Source: Fasciolopsis buskii
Lineage: Eukaryota > Platyhelminthes > Trematoda > Plagiorchiida > Fasciolidae
DNA length: 64,000 nt
Assembly: GCA_008360955.1 (NCBI GenBank)
Contig: LUCM01007277.1
Span: 1 to 64,000, forward strand
Direction of reading: 5' to 3'
Every line of letters begins with the position of its first letter. The first letter of the stretch is position 1. Shown here piece by piece: positions 48,611 to 60,695 of this stretch. Under the pieces are notes generated by a model. The model did no database searches. It was not told where the DNA came from and saw nothing but the letters and a program-made list of their open reading frames with translations. The position numbers and the translations under genes are program-made.

Positions 48611-50815
48611 TGTGCCGTTTGTGGTTTTAAATCTTTGTGATTGAGTCCAGTTGTGGAACATCCTAGCAGAAATGATTGCTGCGCAAGCCGTGTCATGCAG
48701 CATCCGAGATTATTTCTTCCTAATGCTGAAGGTCAAAAAGCCAAGCAGAACGACCACACTAGATCGGTTGTACTAAGTCTATTATTTTGAAGTGTTGGAG
48801 GTGTGACTGGAAACTAACGCAATTTGAAGGTTCGGCTTCAACAAAGACCCTTGTGGGTATGCTGATCTTAAATAAATCCTAAACCAATATTATCTATCGC
48901 TTTCATTTTATCTCCTCTACCATCCTTTCGTGTGTTCCAAACTCAACCGAAATGTTCTGTCACTTTTACCATTGCATTCCGTTCATTTCGTGCAAGCCAC
49001 CATTTGTTGGATTTGTTAGAACTTTTCTGGTCCATTGCTTAGCACTTGATGGAGCGGCGAGGACCCAGAAACGAAGGAAACGCGTTATCATTCGGACAGG
49101 TTTTAATGACACCACGTAAGTAACATGCCGACACACACACAAATGTCCCCTATAGCCTTTTGGTAAAGCGTAGGTAATCTAACCGCTTTATTGACACACA
49201 GAAAGTGGATAAAATGAATACCACGATAAAAAAGTGGTCTAGATGACAGGTATCGATTGTAAAAACAGTCAACTGAGAAGGAAAAATTAGCCAGGAAACT
49301 GTCACACGCAAATTTACTTGGACATAAAAGTACGCAACATCGGTTTTCATTTGGGATAATGTGCTAAGTGACAGAACGGGTTGCAGACGGAAATATAATG
49401 GTTCTATTCATCAGGATTTCGATAAGTTAACTGAAATCCATTACAATTTCTAGATTATTAGGACACGATGCAAACCGCTAGCATTTGCTAAGGTTGGAAG
49501 GCTATTAGTTAAAATAATTTGGCTAGCATTCGGTTAATACTAATTTCCCTGCAAGTACATTTATTTTGTTTAGCACTCAGATACAACCAACAAGAATTTC
49601 GGTGTCAGCCGTTTTGAGCTGCAGGATGATAACTGCCAGAAACTACTTTTTAACCCTAAAATAATCTCCCATTTCCCCGCTTCCTAATGTTCTTTGCATG
49701 CTCCAACAAATGGTAGATTTGGAAAGAATGGAACAAGGAGAAATACATGTCACCGTCATTCGCCTTGTCTGATGAATAACAATGCCGACAATTGTTGATA
49801 TCGATATGATTAGGTTTTCTGGACCGACAAACAAATTTCAATTGCTTTTCTCAGCCATTTGCGCAGCTAGCTGAGCTAGTGCATGTTCCATGATGTACAA
49901 GAGAAAAATCATTTGACGTAATTATAAAATTGGCAGCGGCGTAAGATAAATTAACTTTTGAAGTTTTATGGCATTTTAATGACGAACAGACCATATGCAA
50001 TTCAGCCTGTTGCCTACTATGGTATCGGACCAACCTCCGATGGAATGCGATGAAAGACTGCTACAATAATTAACACATGTTTCGATAGGAAAGTTGTAAA
50101 TGGGATTAAGCTGAGTGAACAAAAGCTTCTCAATTTGAATCAACATCCGGGTGATTTTGTGGTTCATGACTCTGTCAATTTTTATAGCCCTCAAGCTGCG
50201 TAGACAGTTTCAGAAATGTGTACAGTTTATTGTAATGACTCAAATGGGGAAAAATTGATCTGTCTAGCGTCGACAAGCATACAAACACCAATGAGTTCAC
50301 CGTGCTACTGTTTTCACCTCCGACTTACTGGAACTTGAATGAACTCATCTTGTGGTACTGCCGGATTGGGTCTTGTCGACTCCAATGACGGTGAAGGACA
50401 AACGAAGTAAATGATTCTGTGAATTGGGTGACCTATAATCCAAACCTCTTTTTATTCCCGGTAAGTGAAAGCAAATATTGCTTGACACATAAACTGATGC
50501 TGTGGCTTTATAAGGCTTAAATATTTCGTTTATCTATGCACAGTCAGATAACATTTTGTTACTGATTCTAAATTTGTTTCTAAATACCATAGACAAGTTA
50601 ACAGGACGTCGGGTCTCGACAATGTTTCTTCACGGCAAGTGAATCCAGACTGCAGTATTCACTCTTCTGTCAAATGGCTGTTATTTTTGGCTGCACAAAA
50701 GTGCATTTTGCTTCCACTCAAAATCCCAAATGTCAGTTTTCAAATAGTCTAATTTCATTCGGATCACTGCAGTAAACATCATCATGTTCTTTCGGGAAAA
50801 AATAGTTGAATAAAC
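48611..50815. other. Non-coding stretch, nothing recognised
   Basis: Short frames only, all chance-like. No repeats or RNA-like signals were noticed before the decayed gene at 50823. Confidence 0.5.
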
Positions 50816-50822
50816 ATGCCAG

Positions 50823-51285
50823 TTGAATACATTTTTCATTGTCATATTAACAATCGTAGTTCTACATTTGCTATGCCTTTCATCATTACCGTCCGCGGAA
50901 AATGATGGTCATGTTGGTGATCATGTCACGATGATCCAGAGGGTGACGATTTGGATGACACTTCGGATGCTGATAATGACGAGGATGATGTTGGAGGTAA
51001 TGTTGTTGGATATGATTAAGGTAGTTTTGATGATTCGAATGGTGTCAGCTCGATAATCGTGATAACCCGGTTGATAATAGTGATGTTGATGATGGGAACG
51101 CGGGTCATAAACTTGATACTCTTGTTGCTGTTTCTATTTGTAATGAAGACGGAATTGCTGCAGACGAGGTTGAATTTACAGATGAGCATTCGGATGGCTA
51201 GGACAATAGTAATAATAATATTTGCGATATCAGTGAACTTGTGAGCTTTGTTGATGATGCAGCGAAACAATTTCAAGAAAAGTAA
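50823..51285 (+). pseudogene. Decayed gene for a secreted Asp-rich protein
   Basis: It opens with TTG, where an ATG would give a classical signal peptide: NTFFIVILTIVVLHLL, then CLSSLPSA as the likely cleavage region. The acidic mature part is spread over three frames. Frame one runs to about 50924. A shift there opens frame two (50927-51016) with DDPEGDDLDDTSDADNDEDD, then TAA at 51017-51019. A shift near 51050 opens frame three (51052 to TAA at 51283-51285) with DNSDVDDGNAG and EVEFTDEHSDG, interrupted by TAG at 51199-51201. Without the breaks it would be about 150 residues and intronless. GAT-rich low-complexity DNA could produce Asp runs on its own, but the signal peptide and the non-repetitive end (ISELVSFVDDAAKQFQEK) argue for a former gene. 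Family unknown. Confidence 0.42.
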
Positions 51286-54200
51286 CACAAATCTATTGCT
51301 TGTACTAACTGGACAATCCTTTGTTCGTCGTTAATCACTTCACACAAACGATAACTGCACGAGATATAGGTGGAACACAAAGAATCAGTGTCTACTTATA
51401 TTTTCGTTACTCTTGGTTTGTGCTTTAATCAGTTGATCCCAGATCCCAATTTCATCAATTTCCAATAATATTTCCTTATTAATTTTGCCCTCAAGATATT
51501 GTATTGCCTCTGGAGAAGAAAATTCATAAAAACAGAAAGCGGTTTCTGCCGATTTGTTGGCGTTGATCTTGCCCAGGGTCTGGGCAGATCCAAAGATTTT
51601 TGCTGATCTTACACGACAGCATCAAAGCGTCTTGTTTAGACCACTGGGGAATTTGTGGGAGGCAGCTGAGTTTTCCCTTTTTCTGATCGACTTTTGTCCA
51701 TATTTTGGTTACTCCATAGATTTTCAGGACTAAATTTCACTATAACTCCGTTGTCCTTCATACGCAGCCCAATAACCAAGAAAAACACTTCATCTCAGCA
51801 ATGCTGATTTCATTCATTTTATCTTGGTGCTTGTGTCTAAAATTTCTCCCTTACAGTCCATTTTGTCTCCATTCATATCCGACCAAATAGTTACCTTACG
51901 TGAAACCCAGATGTTTCACCACTACCAATCAAGCGAAATGAGTTCAGGTTGCATAGAGAATACTTAAGTAGATATATTATTAATATGCCAGGTGGACCAA
52001 ACCATTGTCATTTCTCCACTTGAAGATTTTACAATAGTTTTACAAACCCGCTTACTGCTATCAACGTTTTCAAAGACACAGATAATGTCCAGGCGGATAG
52101 AAATAATCGTTAATTTAATATCAGGTGATCTGAAAATCACGAATTTAGGACTGAAAATATTGTTCCACTTTGCTAACCCGGCTCGTGTAACTCAAACAAA
52201 ACAGAATACATTGAAGCTCATTGATTCGGAAAATAAATAAATTTACGGTAGAATCCTATTCGAAGCGTTAGGAGCGTGCAAGAATGATGCAACTATGTAA
52301 GAATCACTCAGTTATTCACCTGAAATTTTCGTCGATTAGACAAGGTTAGTGCTGCAAAAGACTAAGCGATGCAAAAATATAAGCTTTGTTATCAGTAATA
52401 TGTTCCGCATACGGAAAAATGTGACCAATTTTGCGGTTGGTGGCGTAATAACCTCCATTCCGTCACTATGTAAGACATAGTGCTGACAGCTAGAATCGCA
52501 TAAGAGTTGGAGCGACAAAATTGTACCATGTGATGCTTCGAACATATGGCTCATTTCAAGAGACTATGATAACGCTATCACGTCCGCTGTGCAACTAGCA
52601 TGTTTGGAACACAATAGGTGAACTTTCTCAAATCAAGTTTTTATGCTTCAGTACCATAAGTAGTAAGCGGTAATTTGCCAAGGCATGGCAATTCAATTTC
52701 TTGTCTTTGTTAATACCGTGATTAAGGTGGTCAGTTGATCTCTTCACTATTGTCAACCCCGAAGTTGGAGCCAAAGGTGCAAACAACCGACTTTTGTGCT
52801 GCAAGACACTTTTGATGGCGGGAATTCGATAGACGTTTTTAGATGAAAAATAACAAGCATGAGTTGGTTAGGAGTTGCCATCTTATCGAGGTTCACCATG
52901 ACGCGATGATAAAGGAAAAACAACAGACAAAATAGATGAGGCGAGTTTATCGCAAAAAAAGCGCTTCGAATAAGGTTCGGCGCCAATCCGCGCAGACGGC
53001 ATCATCTTACTTGAACCTTGATTCTGAAATTAAAATAGAACACGTCAAACTCTTTAGTTGATACCGCGTTGTAGACACCGTAAACTGAACTTTGCCAAAT
53101 GTGGGTTGAAAAATCTGTTGTGTGGAATAACAAATGGATGTCTCCCAAAAAGCATTCTTTTTAGATTCGCTGTCTGCTTAAAATTCTTGTTCGCATGACT
53201 TGAAACAAAAAGATTGGCGCTGCAGGAACCGGAGACGGGATAAAACGGCGAGGAACTTGAGGTGTTATATCGATCGGTGTCTAAACTAATGTCTTGATGA
53301 CGGGCTCGTACGTGCGCAAAGACGCACGTAATTTGAAGCAATGTTTTATGCCGTTAATGATGCTAAATAATTCGCCGGAAGAAAATTGTGAGCAACAAAA
53401 CACGATGTTTTAAACTTCCCTCTCAAAAAACTCGTCTTTGTTATCCAATGGTGCAGTATATTCATCCTGCCGTAAAATTATTTGAGCCGTTCCGAAGGAA
53501 ATAACGTGTGAGTAGAACAGAATTGGTAAAATAAAGCAAGAAATACGGACATCTCTGACTAGAGATAGTAGCACAAAACCAATCAGAAACGTTTATTAAG
53601 TTTTGCCAGAAATCGTATGATAATTTTCAAACGGAATGGTCAACGTGTTAAATAATAAGAACATCCAAGTGAACAGTTCACCAACGTAGTATTTGTACGA
53701 AAGCATAATCGTAATCATTGTAAAAGTGAATATGATGAAATTTCACATTTGATTTCTTAAATCCGTTGTGTCATTCTTGGCAGGTAAAACTGTGCACTCT
53801 TTGCTGATGTTTTTCTACTGGAATCGCTCCGCACACGATTTTCCTTATTGTAACAAAATCTCTTAACATTACAAAATCCTCGCGGAGGCAATGATATCCG
53901 AAGTGTAGCTAAGACAAGCTCACGAGTGCCGGGATTGATATGAAAATCATGGTCTCGTAAATAGGCTGATCTCGACACAAAAAGAATGCCGGAAAAGGAC
54001 ATGAGATGTACCGATCTTTTCCAAAGCACAGGTTAATGGCAAAGTAAATTGAGTGGACTTCAAGCGATGTTTATCCGCCGAATGTCTGTTATGGAATGCG
54101 ATTTGGTCATTTCACTTTCAGGCAATCTTGGATACGAACGTAGCGCTGAGTAACAAAGGTGGACTGACCTCTTTAGGAACGTCCGGACGCAGATGGTCAA

Positions 54201-55630
54201 CTACTTATGATAGATTTACATCCAGGCGGACAGTAGCCTGCAGCGACTTTGGAATAATTCGGGAGTTAGTTTTCATTCTTTGTAACGCAACCGTCAGTAC
54301 ACGGTAAAACTGTGGCTACTGAGGTAATGGCGATTGACTTGGAGAATACTGTGCAGGCAAAACTCGGGATTTCTACAAAAACGACCATGCAATAATTTTT
54401 ACTACTTTGATATTTAAGTTAAGTCCTCTGTGCTCCAATTCTCTGCAATTTTATCAGTTCACACATGATGTCATGAATCCGGATGTGCCTCGGATTATTT
54501 TACCTTAACTTCGTGAGCAATAGACAAGCAACGTCAGCTTACAGACATTTTCCCGCTTCGGAAAAGAGGTTTCTTAATTCCGTTCATCCTCACCTGAAAA
54601 GAATTTTGTCTGTGATGACGCTATGGGCTGCATCAAAAGTAAAGTCTCCACTGGTGGAGTATTAATCATCTAGCTTGTCAGCTTTACTGGCCAACATCTC
54701 TCACGGTGAGTTTGAGCCGAAGAAATCAGTAGTAGCCGTCAGTTAACTGCAAAACGTCAGCTTACAAGTAATTCACTTCGATTCACAGTGTTTTGATAAA
54801 CGCGTATTCCACAGAATCCTCTCTATTCATCTTTCTGATTCTGACCACATGGAATCTGGATGTAACCACTGTAACGTGAAATACGTGACAAGACAAAAAG
54901 TCGAATCAATTTCATTTTCATACTCAATTGTCACAGATTTAAGGGCATCAAACCGTAATTTATTTGTTAATAAATCTGTAATTTAACAACTATTTTGCGC
55001 TGTTTATGGCTGCCAAAACGTGGATGTCAATTTGTGGCTTGTTCCTCTTCTTTCTCTCTTTATATCGTTTTGCAATTATGGTCAATATTCCCTTTGGGTT
55101 TAACCCCGACTGAGAAGCTCACAATGACCAACATAATTTAGAAATGAAATCTCCCATTTTTCCATTCTGTTTACTCATTACAAATGTCGATCAAAAGCAC
55201 TTTGTTTTAGTTGTCACCGGGTAACCTTATTTCATCTAGCTGGGATGAAACTTTGTTTCTATGGTTCTTGCTTTTGTAAATGTGAGCTGACATAGTGTTA
55301 CCCTCCGTTTACGTGGACGTGAATGACATCCGTTATTGTCATTATAACCGTGAAAACTGGCAGATGAAGTTTTGTCCATACCTAGCTGAACGCCAAACAC
55401 AGGAACGAATCGCTTCACATTTTTGAGGACCTAATTAATAGGGTGTATCGTAGTTCTGTTGATACAGGCACCTCAAATATCGCGCACACCGACCATAAGT
55501 AATCGCTTCTGAAGTGATTCAACTCCCCGATATTTTAGGTGAAATTTCTATTTGAAGACGTTAGCATTGGGGTAGTTGACAATCATTAAAACTGTGATGA
55601 AAATCTTTCCACACTAGTTCCTAATTAGGT
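51286..55630. other. Non-coding stretch with one candidate exon
   Basis: Apart from the frame at 51992-52240 nothing is recognised. Minus-strand frames at 53054-53341 (95 codons) and 53757-54029 (90 codons) and the plus-strand frame at 54053-54307 carry no motif I can name. Confidence 0.45.
51992..52240 (+). CDS. Possible terminal exon with AATAAA at the stop
   Basis: The plus-strand frame of 82 codons follows an acceptor-like site (TAATATGCCAG, AG at 51990-51991) directly, in phase 0. It ends at TAA 52238-52240, with AATAAA overlapping the stop. The sequence is balanced (VDQTIVISPLEDFTIVLQTR, later GLKILFHFANPARVTQT), like a beta-rich C-terminal fragment, but no domain is recognised. The upstream polypyrimidine tract is poor, so the acceptor is weak. 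Confidence 0.2.
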   Translation: MDQTIVISPLEDFTIVLQTRLLLSTFSKTQIMSRRIEIIVNLISGDLKITNLGLKILFHFANPARVTQTKQNTLKLIDSENK

Positions 55631-55705
55631 GGAAACAACTGCAGGGTGATTCATGGTTTCTTAATGGTGGGTTGAGTGTTTGTATCACATGGTGAATTAT
55701 TTCAC
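55631..55705 (+). repeat. Half-arm of the foldback family, copy 3
   Basis: GGAAACAACTGCAGGGTGATTC, then CATGGTTTCTTAATGG and ATCACATGGTGAATTATTTCA, match the outer right arm of the copy at 2746-3072. No inverted partner or tRNA-like module lies nearby. It is either a solo arm or the remnant of a larger copy. Confidence 0.75.
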
Positions 55706-58636
55706 GGAAATTTATATTCCCAAAAGACAGAGTCATTCGAGAAAAGAGGAATCCCTGGGGCTTGCCAGTTGACAAATTATTTGAGAACGTGTTGACGACA
55801 TCAGAAATCACTTTGCCTTTCGTTGAAAGCTTCTTCACACCAGAGCCTTGTTGGTGCGATTCGGTCGGTGGCAGCACTCGTTATTTACTCAAAAAACCAA
55901 AGTGCTTACCTGATAAAACTAATACTTGGTAATCAAATACCTTCAGTTAGCCTTTTTGATGATTTTAGACGAAATTCGGAATGAGAATAGTTGTCATTTT
56001 TAGGCTAGAAATTTTACTGAATATCTACCAGAAATCGCTTTCTAGATTGCTGTCGTTTTTTGCTCTGTTTAAAAGAAAGGGAGCAATACAAGGGGTATTT
56101 TTTTCAGTGGTAAATATTTGAGGGTTTATTTGGCACCAATGTGCCCCGCTACACAAACGAAGAATTATCGTAGATCAGTTCCATCTTGAGAGTTCTATCT
56201 GCTGAAGGAGTACGAGTCAGTCTTGGTGACTAGAGGCTTTATCTATCAGATTCCAAATCAGCTCTACATGCCACAAACATTGAAAGCATGTAATGCATCC
56301 TGTGGATGAAATAAACCGTCTACCGAAAGTGTACTTTCCCAATAATCCGCTTTCATACAGGAAGTAAGAATTAGCAGAAAAATTTTGGATCAAGGGACTA
56401 GTTTAATAAATTATTGCTTGTATATCACGTATATTCCCTTTGGAACATCAAGGTTGTATTACGCTTCGAAATCCCGGTTTCGAAGCTGATCAAACAAACA
56501 TTTAAGGCCCACAGTAAGAATAGCACTTAATATGTGACTATATTAAACATTATATCGCAAGTGAACCATAGTTGGGCTAAAATTGAAGTGACAGTTCCCA
56601 TTAGCAACTGATGGTGTGCGTATGTTGAAAAGACAATTTGTGCTTCATTAGAGAAATCCTAGCTATCATTAGGACAACAAATGTAAGATATTTTTGAGTG
56701 TAGGAAAAATGTACGTCAATCATCGCATACGTCTTGGATTCAAAACGTTCAAAAAAAGAATCGCTTTCTCCAAAAAGCACTAATCCTTTGAATTCTGCTA
56801 CATTTTGTACGACGCTGGCCCAGCGCTTCGCGTCAGACGAGTTCGAAGAGTTGTCCCTTAATGTTTCATGTAAGTTAACCTTCAAGCGGCATAAGTCGAA
56901 ATTATGCAGCATACACAAATCCGACTCTCGAAAATTGTACTTCCTTTTCGTCGTTCTTACCGATACGTATTCTTCCAAAACGTTGTCATGACAGCACCTG
57001 GCATACTGGTTTACCAAACAAGTTAATCGGAGTCTCTCGATCCATTATTTTGCTGACTGAAATTTTCCGTAAGTTCACTGGACTGGAATGGGGCCTGAGG
57101 CACAATTCTTGTCAGTACGTAGTGGCAGCCGGTTGGAATGACTTGTGAATCGTAGTTTATTTAAATATACTAAAGCGGAAGTGCAAAACAATGGACGATT
57201 AGTAGAACAGTTTCTGTGTTGGATTGCGCGAGGCCGACCAAACAAACACGCAAAGAGTTGGTGCAGTTATGACAAGTAATAGGGGCCAGTGATAGGTACC
57301 AACCTTTGGTAGGGAAACAAATAATAAATAGTGAAAAACACCCATAAACATATAAAACACACTTACATAACATTTGCACCGAGGCAGCAATTCTTCTACT
57401 TTCCGGTGATAACACGCCTCCCTGGCAAGGAAAAATTCACAAATGTTGTATCGTTTTTGGTTGAAAATGATATTTTTCATAAGTCCAAATATATGTGCAT
57501 CACCGGAAACAGATGAAACTGACAGGGAACAAAGGATTTGCTGACTAGGAACTCACAGAGTTTCCATAGTTCGAATGTGTTTTGAATAATAGCTGAATAA
57601 AAGACAACGAGATTATTCCTCGAGTGATTGATAAACAGTTCGTGTGGAGAAATGGCAGCTGCCGCATCGTTGACAGAAGAAAGACGGAGAAAAGACAACC
57701 GGGCAACCGAGTGTTCAGAGTTTATTTTCAGACCACGAAATCAGTTTTTTTTATCCAAGCAAGGCAGTACATCATAGTACGATTATTATCATCTGAGTTC
57801 GTAGACAACTCCATTTAAGCTTGGCAAATCGCGTTTACACCTGACAAATTGCACTCGGACAGTTTGCGGTAAGCAAGGCCAGAGGATTGAATTATGTTCA
57901 ATTTTCCGCATATCGTTCTACAGCCTAGGGCTGACAAAAAATGTGACACCAATCGCCATATTATATTCACAAAGAAATATTCTCATTTCAGAAGAATACT
58001 CCGTGGATAAACAAACTTTTGGCCGGATAAAAGAACAAACCTGTCCCCGCTATCATCTTCTATGCCCGATTTCAATTTTTTAAACAATGTTTGTTTGTCA
58101 GGTGAATATGCTTGTTTTAAAACTATAATTAAGTAGGTTTTCCCAGCACTGTCTTCAAAAATGGGTACATTTTGACCATACGCATGAACCAACGATGTGA
58201 TTCACAGTTAGCCCTAATTTTTTGTTCACAGCTGCTTAGCTAGATGATGAAATCATCCCTCAGACAAGCAAGCATATTGGATGAAGTTCACCGTCAATAT
58301 TAAATCATATTCCTGTAATTTTAATAGGAAACTTTCTTGGAATAACTAAGCAACGTCCATCTTTTTATCTGGTCATATTTTCTTTGTTGAGGTTGAATGA
58401 TTGTTCGACAAAGGTTGACTTTAAGTTACCTCACGCTGCTCCCTGGTTCGGAGGGAGATGTGCGCATCGCCACCTGGTTGTGCTGACTGACGATTGCAAG
58501 GTCGCGCTAGCATAAACCATGCCTGGGCGATTTTTGACCGATCTGCGCGGATGATTGTTTTGGTTTAAGCGACATTCGGAAAGACATACATTTTGGGTTT
58601 CGTCTCTCATCATCAACAACGCTTTCAAGAGATGAC
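55706..58636. other. Mostly non-coding stretch
   Basis: It contains the longest frame of the window (56601-57017, listed separately) and otherwise only short chance-like frames. No repeats were recognised. Confidence 0.45.
56601..57017 (-). CDS. Longest open frame in the window, unidentified
   Basis: A 138-codon minus-strand frame. Its middle is charged and protein-like (KRKYNFRESDLCMLHNFDL, then VAEFKGLVLFGESDSFFE), and its end is hydrophobic then histidine-rich. The plus strand is also open across 56734-56991 (85 codons, Ser/Lys-rich), so strand choice is uncertain. The length equals the maximum expected by chance for this amount of sequence. No signal peptide, domain or splice context is convincing. 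Confidence 0.2.
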   Translation of the reverse strand: MVNQYARCCHDNVLEEYVSVRTTKRKYNFRESDLCMLHNFDLCRLKVNLHETLRDNSSNSSDAKRWASVVQNVAEFKGLVLFGESDSFFERFESKTYAMIDVHFSYTQKYLTFVVLMIARISLMKHKLSFQHTHTISC

Positions 58637-58766
58637 TCAGGGAAGCAACTTGTTATCCATAATATGCTGTTGAATGCCAGTACGGTTTTTCACATGCAAC
58701 ATGGTTAGCCTCATATACTCTGAACATTTTGCGTTGGCAGATGATCCGACAAATAACTCGTTTTCT

Positions 58767-59044
58767 ATTGTGAATGATATAATATTAATAACACAGCGTT
58801 GTTAGTAGATGTAATGCGCCAACGTTTCGACTACCGTGGGTAGTCTTTCTCAAGGCAAGTTTTACAATCAATTTGATTGTAAAACTTGCCTTGAGAAAGA
58901 CTACCCACGGTAGTCGAAACGTTGGCGCATTACATCTACCAACAACGCTGTGTTATTAATATTATATCATTCACAATAAAAACCAATACATGGCGCATCG
59001 ATTTTTCGACACACTCCTTACGTCGTTTGGTCCGGATATTTACA
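58767..59044 (-). mobile_element. Palindromic retroelement insertion with target-site duplication
   Basis: Arms 58767-58871 and 58873-58977 are inverted copies of 105 bp with one mismatch (58804 against 58940) around a single central T. A 67-bp unpaired tail (58978-59044) follows. The direct repeat AACTCGTTTTCT at 58755-58766 and 59045-59056 abuts both ends and looks like a target-site duplication. Each arm carries a 7-bp stem GACTACC/GGTAGTC (58899-58905 and 58909-58915) followed by GAAACGTTGGC and preceded by GCCTTGAGAAA, which resembles a Penelope-type hammerhead with a degenerate core. Inverted pseudo-LTRs with a short extension are known for PLEs, so a coding-less PLE derivative is the best explanation. 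Confidence 0.8.
58889..58926 (+). ncRNA. Hammerhead-like motif in the palindrome arm
   Basis: GCC, then TTGAGAAA, the stem GACTACC-CAC-GGTAGTC, GAAAC, GTT and GGC, with GCC/GGC able to pair. This has the order expected of PLE hammerheads, but CUGANGA is replaced by a CUUGAGA-like string. The other arm carries the same motif on the minus strand. Catalytic activity is doubtful. Confidence 0.35.
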
Positions 59045-59650
59045 AACTCGTTTTCTGCTTCAAATATTTTGTTTCTAAGTATGAACAAATGAAGTTGTCG
59101 GAAGTGAACACCCTGATGAGTACCTTGATCTTTACTCCAAATTCGAGAATAAAACGATTGACGTAACGTCAGAACTGAATTGGCCATCTTGTGCTGATTG
59201 GATAAGTGCTCCAACTAGCTTGCTTTTCTATCAATCGGAAATAATTACCGATTACATATGCGAATGCGTTTAACGCTGTTTCGAGAAAGGCAAATTTGTC
59301 AAGCTTCCTCAAAGTTGCATTGTAACCCAATGGCTTTTGTTTAAAACTATCTACTAGTCAGTTGATGACTGCCTGGTCTGCATAAATTCGTTCCTCATTT
59401 GGCTTGCTAGGTAATTGCAGAACTAATTATAGAATTTTGAAATGTACATTTGTATTCACTAGTTTCCTCTGGCTTGGAAACTTCCCAGATGTGTTTAGCC
59501 GAGTAGTCCAAATAATTTTATTAGTAACTTTGCCATTCCCAGTGTCGCTTGCTACCTCTTGGTAATAAATATGATTCTGCCGTGTTAATAATTTGTTAGT
59601 GACTCGAATTCAGCTAGGTCATTTGTATTCTCCTATTGACTTATTTACAG

Positions 59651-59835
59651 GACCAAAAAACTGGGTAATTCGTTGTACTTTTCCTAGCCATTCATCACGA
59701 TTTGGTACCCTCTCTCTGGAACTAAGCATCATTGGACAGTTCGAATATAAATATTTGATAAAAATTTATTGTGGGAGCCAAAATTTTACAGTTCGACAGA
59801 ACGAAATGCATGAAACAGGATCAAGCAGGATATAG
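59651..59835 (+). CDS. Possible terminal exon, beta-rich fragment
   Basis: Directly after a good acceptor-like site (CTATTGACTTATTTACAG, AG at 59649-59650) a plus-strand frame runs to TAG at 59833-59835. Alternating hydrophobic and polar residues (NWVIRCTF, LSLELSIIGQFEYKYLIKIY, NFTVRQNE) suggest beta strands, as in an Ig-like or C2-like sandwich. That is impression only. The frame is also open upstream of the AG to 59593. No AATAAA lies nearby and no family is recognised. Confidence 0.2.
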
Positions 59836-60695
59836 TTATAACCGGTGCCCTGCCGGGGACTTTTGCTTATTTGAAAAAGTGTCCTGATTTCGCTCAGCGA
59901 GAAACACTTAAAAAGTTGTTGCTGACCAGATAATTAGTCCTTTTGCGTAACATGTAATCACCGTCGCAAAAAGAGGGCACACACTAGATTCTTGACCTTT
60001 TCTATCAGGTACCGCTCGCACCTGAAGAATATTTAAGAAAATTCTTCCTAGTTCAAGGTACAAGCGCACAAGAATAGTTCGCCGAAAATGATTTGTCTCG
60101 TCAGTGGCACGAAAATTTCAGACAAACGTGTGCGTTTAGGTCTGTCAAGTCTGACGAAGAACAAGATCGACAGTTTAACATCCTCATTTTTTTCGAGTGC
60201 CTGACAGACAAAACTTGTAATGGTCGGTGGACACTGCTGCAGACGATTAGTGTAAAGTGAATCAGACATTCTAATTAGCTTGGAATCTATTGCTCTTCAA
60301 CAAGATGTCCGTTAATTTTTATCAGTATACGTCTGCCGTTTATCAACATTTTCATAACGCATTTAACTCTCGGGTTTTCCTTATATTTTTTTAATTATTA
60401 AAATGGCTTGCAAGCTGAGCGACCCGGCGGTATAATTCACGTCACACTGGTTTACTGTTGTTTTGATGTTTAGTATTAAAGTTTGATTGAAAAATATATG
60501 ATTCGATTGCACAACATATAACATCTATGGATTCAGGGTTGCAGAACTATTTATTTTTTTCATGGTTTACTTTGACATTGCAATGACTTAATCTTCTTTT
60601 ATTCGACAATTCTTGTCATTTTCCATAAGGTCAAATTTGTAAATCGTATGCTCTGAATGATAGTAAGGTATGCATGCTAACGTTTTGAACCGCAG

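Larger units (their letters stand above)
58637..59214 (-). pseudogene. Minus-strand open frame split by the palindromic insertion
   Basis: The frame begins at 59214 (TTG, directly after an AG that could be an acceptor) and reads NSVLTLRQSFYSRIWSKD and LFILRNKIFEAENE up to the right copy of the 12-bp duplication (59056-59045). Today it runs into the insert and ends at 58936. If the insert plus one duplication copy (58755-59044, 290 bp) is ignored, the frame continues as LFVGSSANAKCSEYMRL and ends at TGA 58639-58637, giving about 95 codons. Forty open codons past a junction occur by chance in roughly 7% of cases, so this supports but does not prove a disrupted coding exon. Family unknown. Confidence 0.3.

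Noticed and set aside
48410..48703. Arg/Glu/Ser-rich 97-codon minus-strand frame
   Set aside because: It is produced by translation of the TC/CGCT microsatellite.
6913..50912. Shared peptide SLPSAEND in the frames at 6913-7197 and 50823-51056
   Set aside because: About one eight-residue match is expected among all six-frame translations of 64 kb. The surrounding residues do not align, and the 6.9-kb frame lacks a signal-peptide layout.
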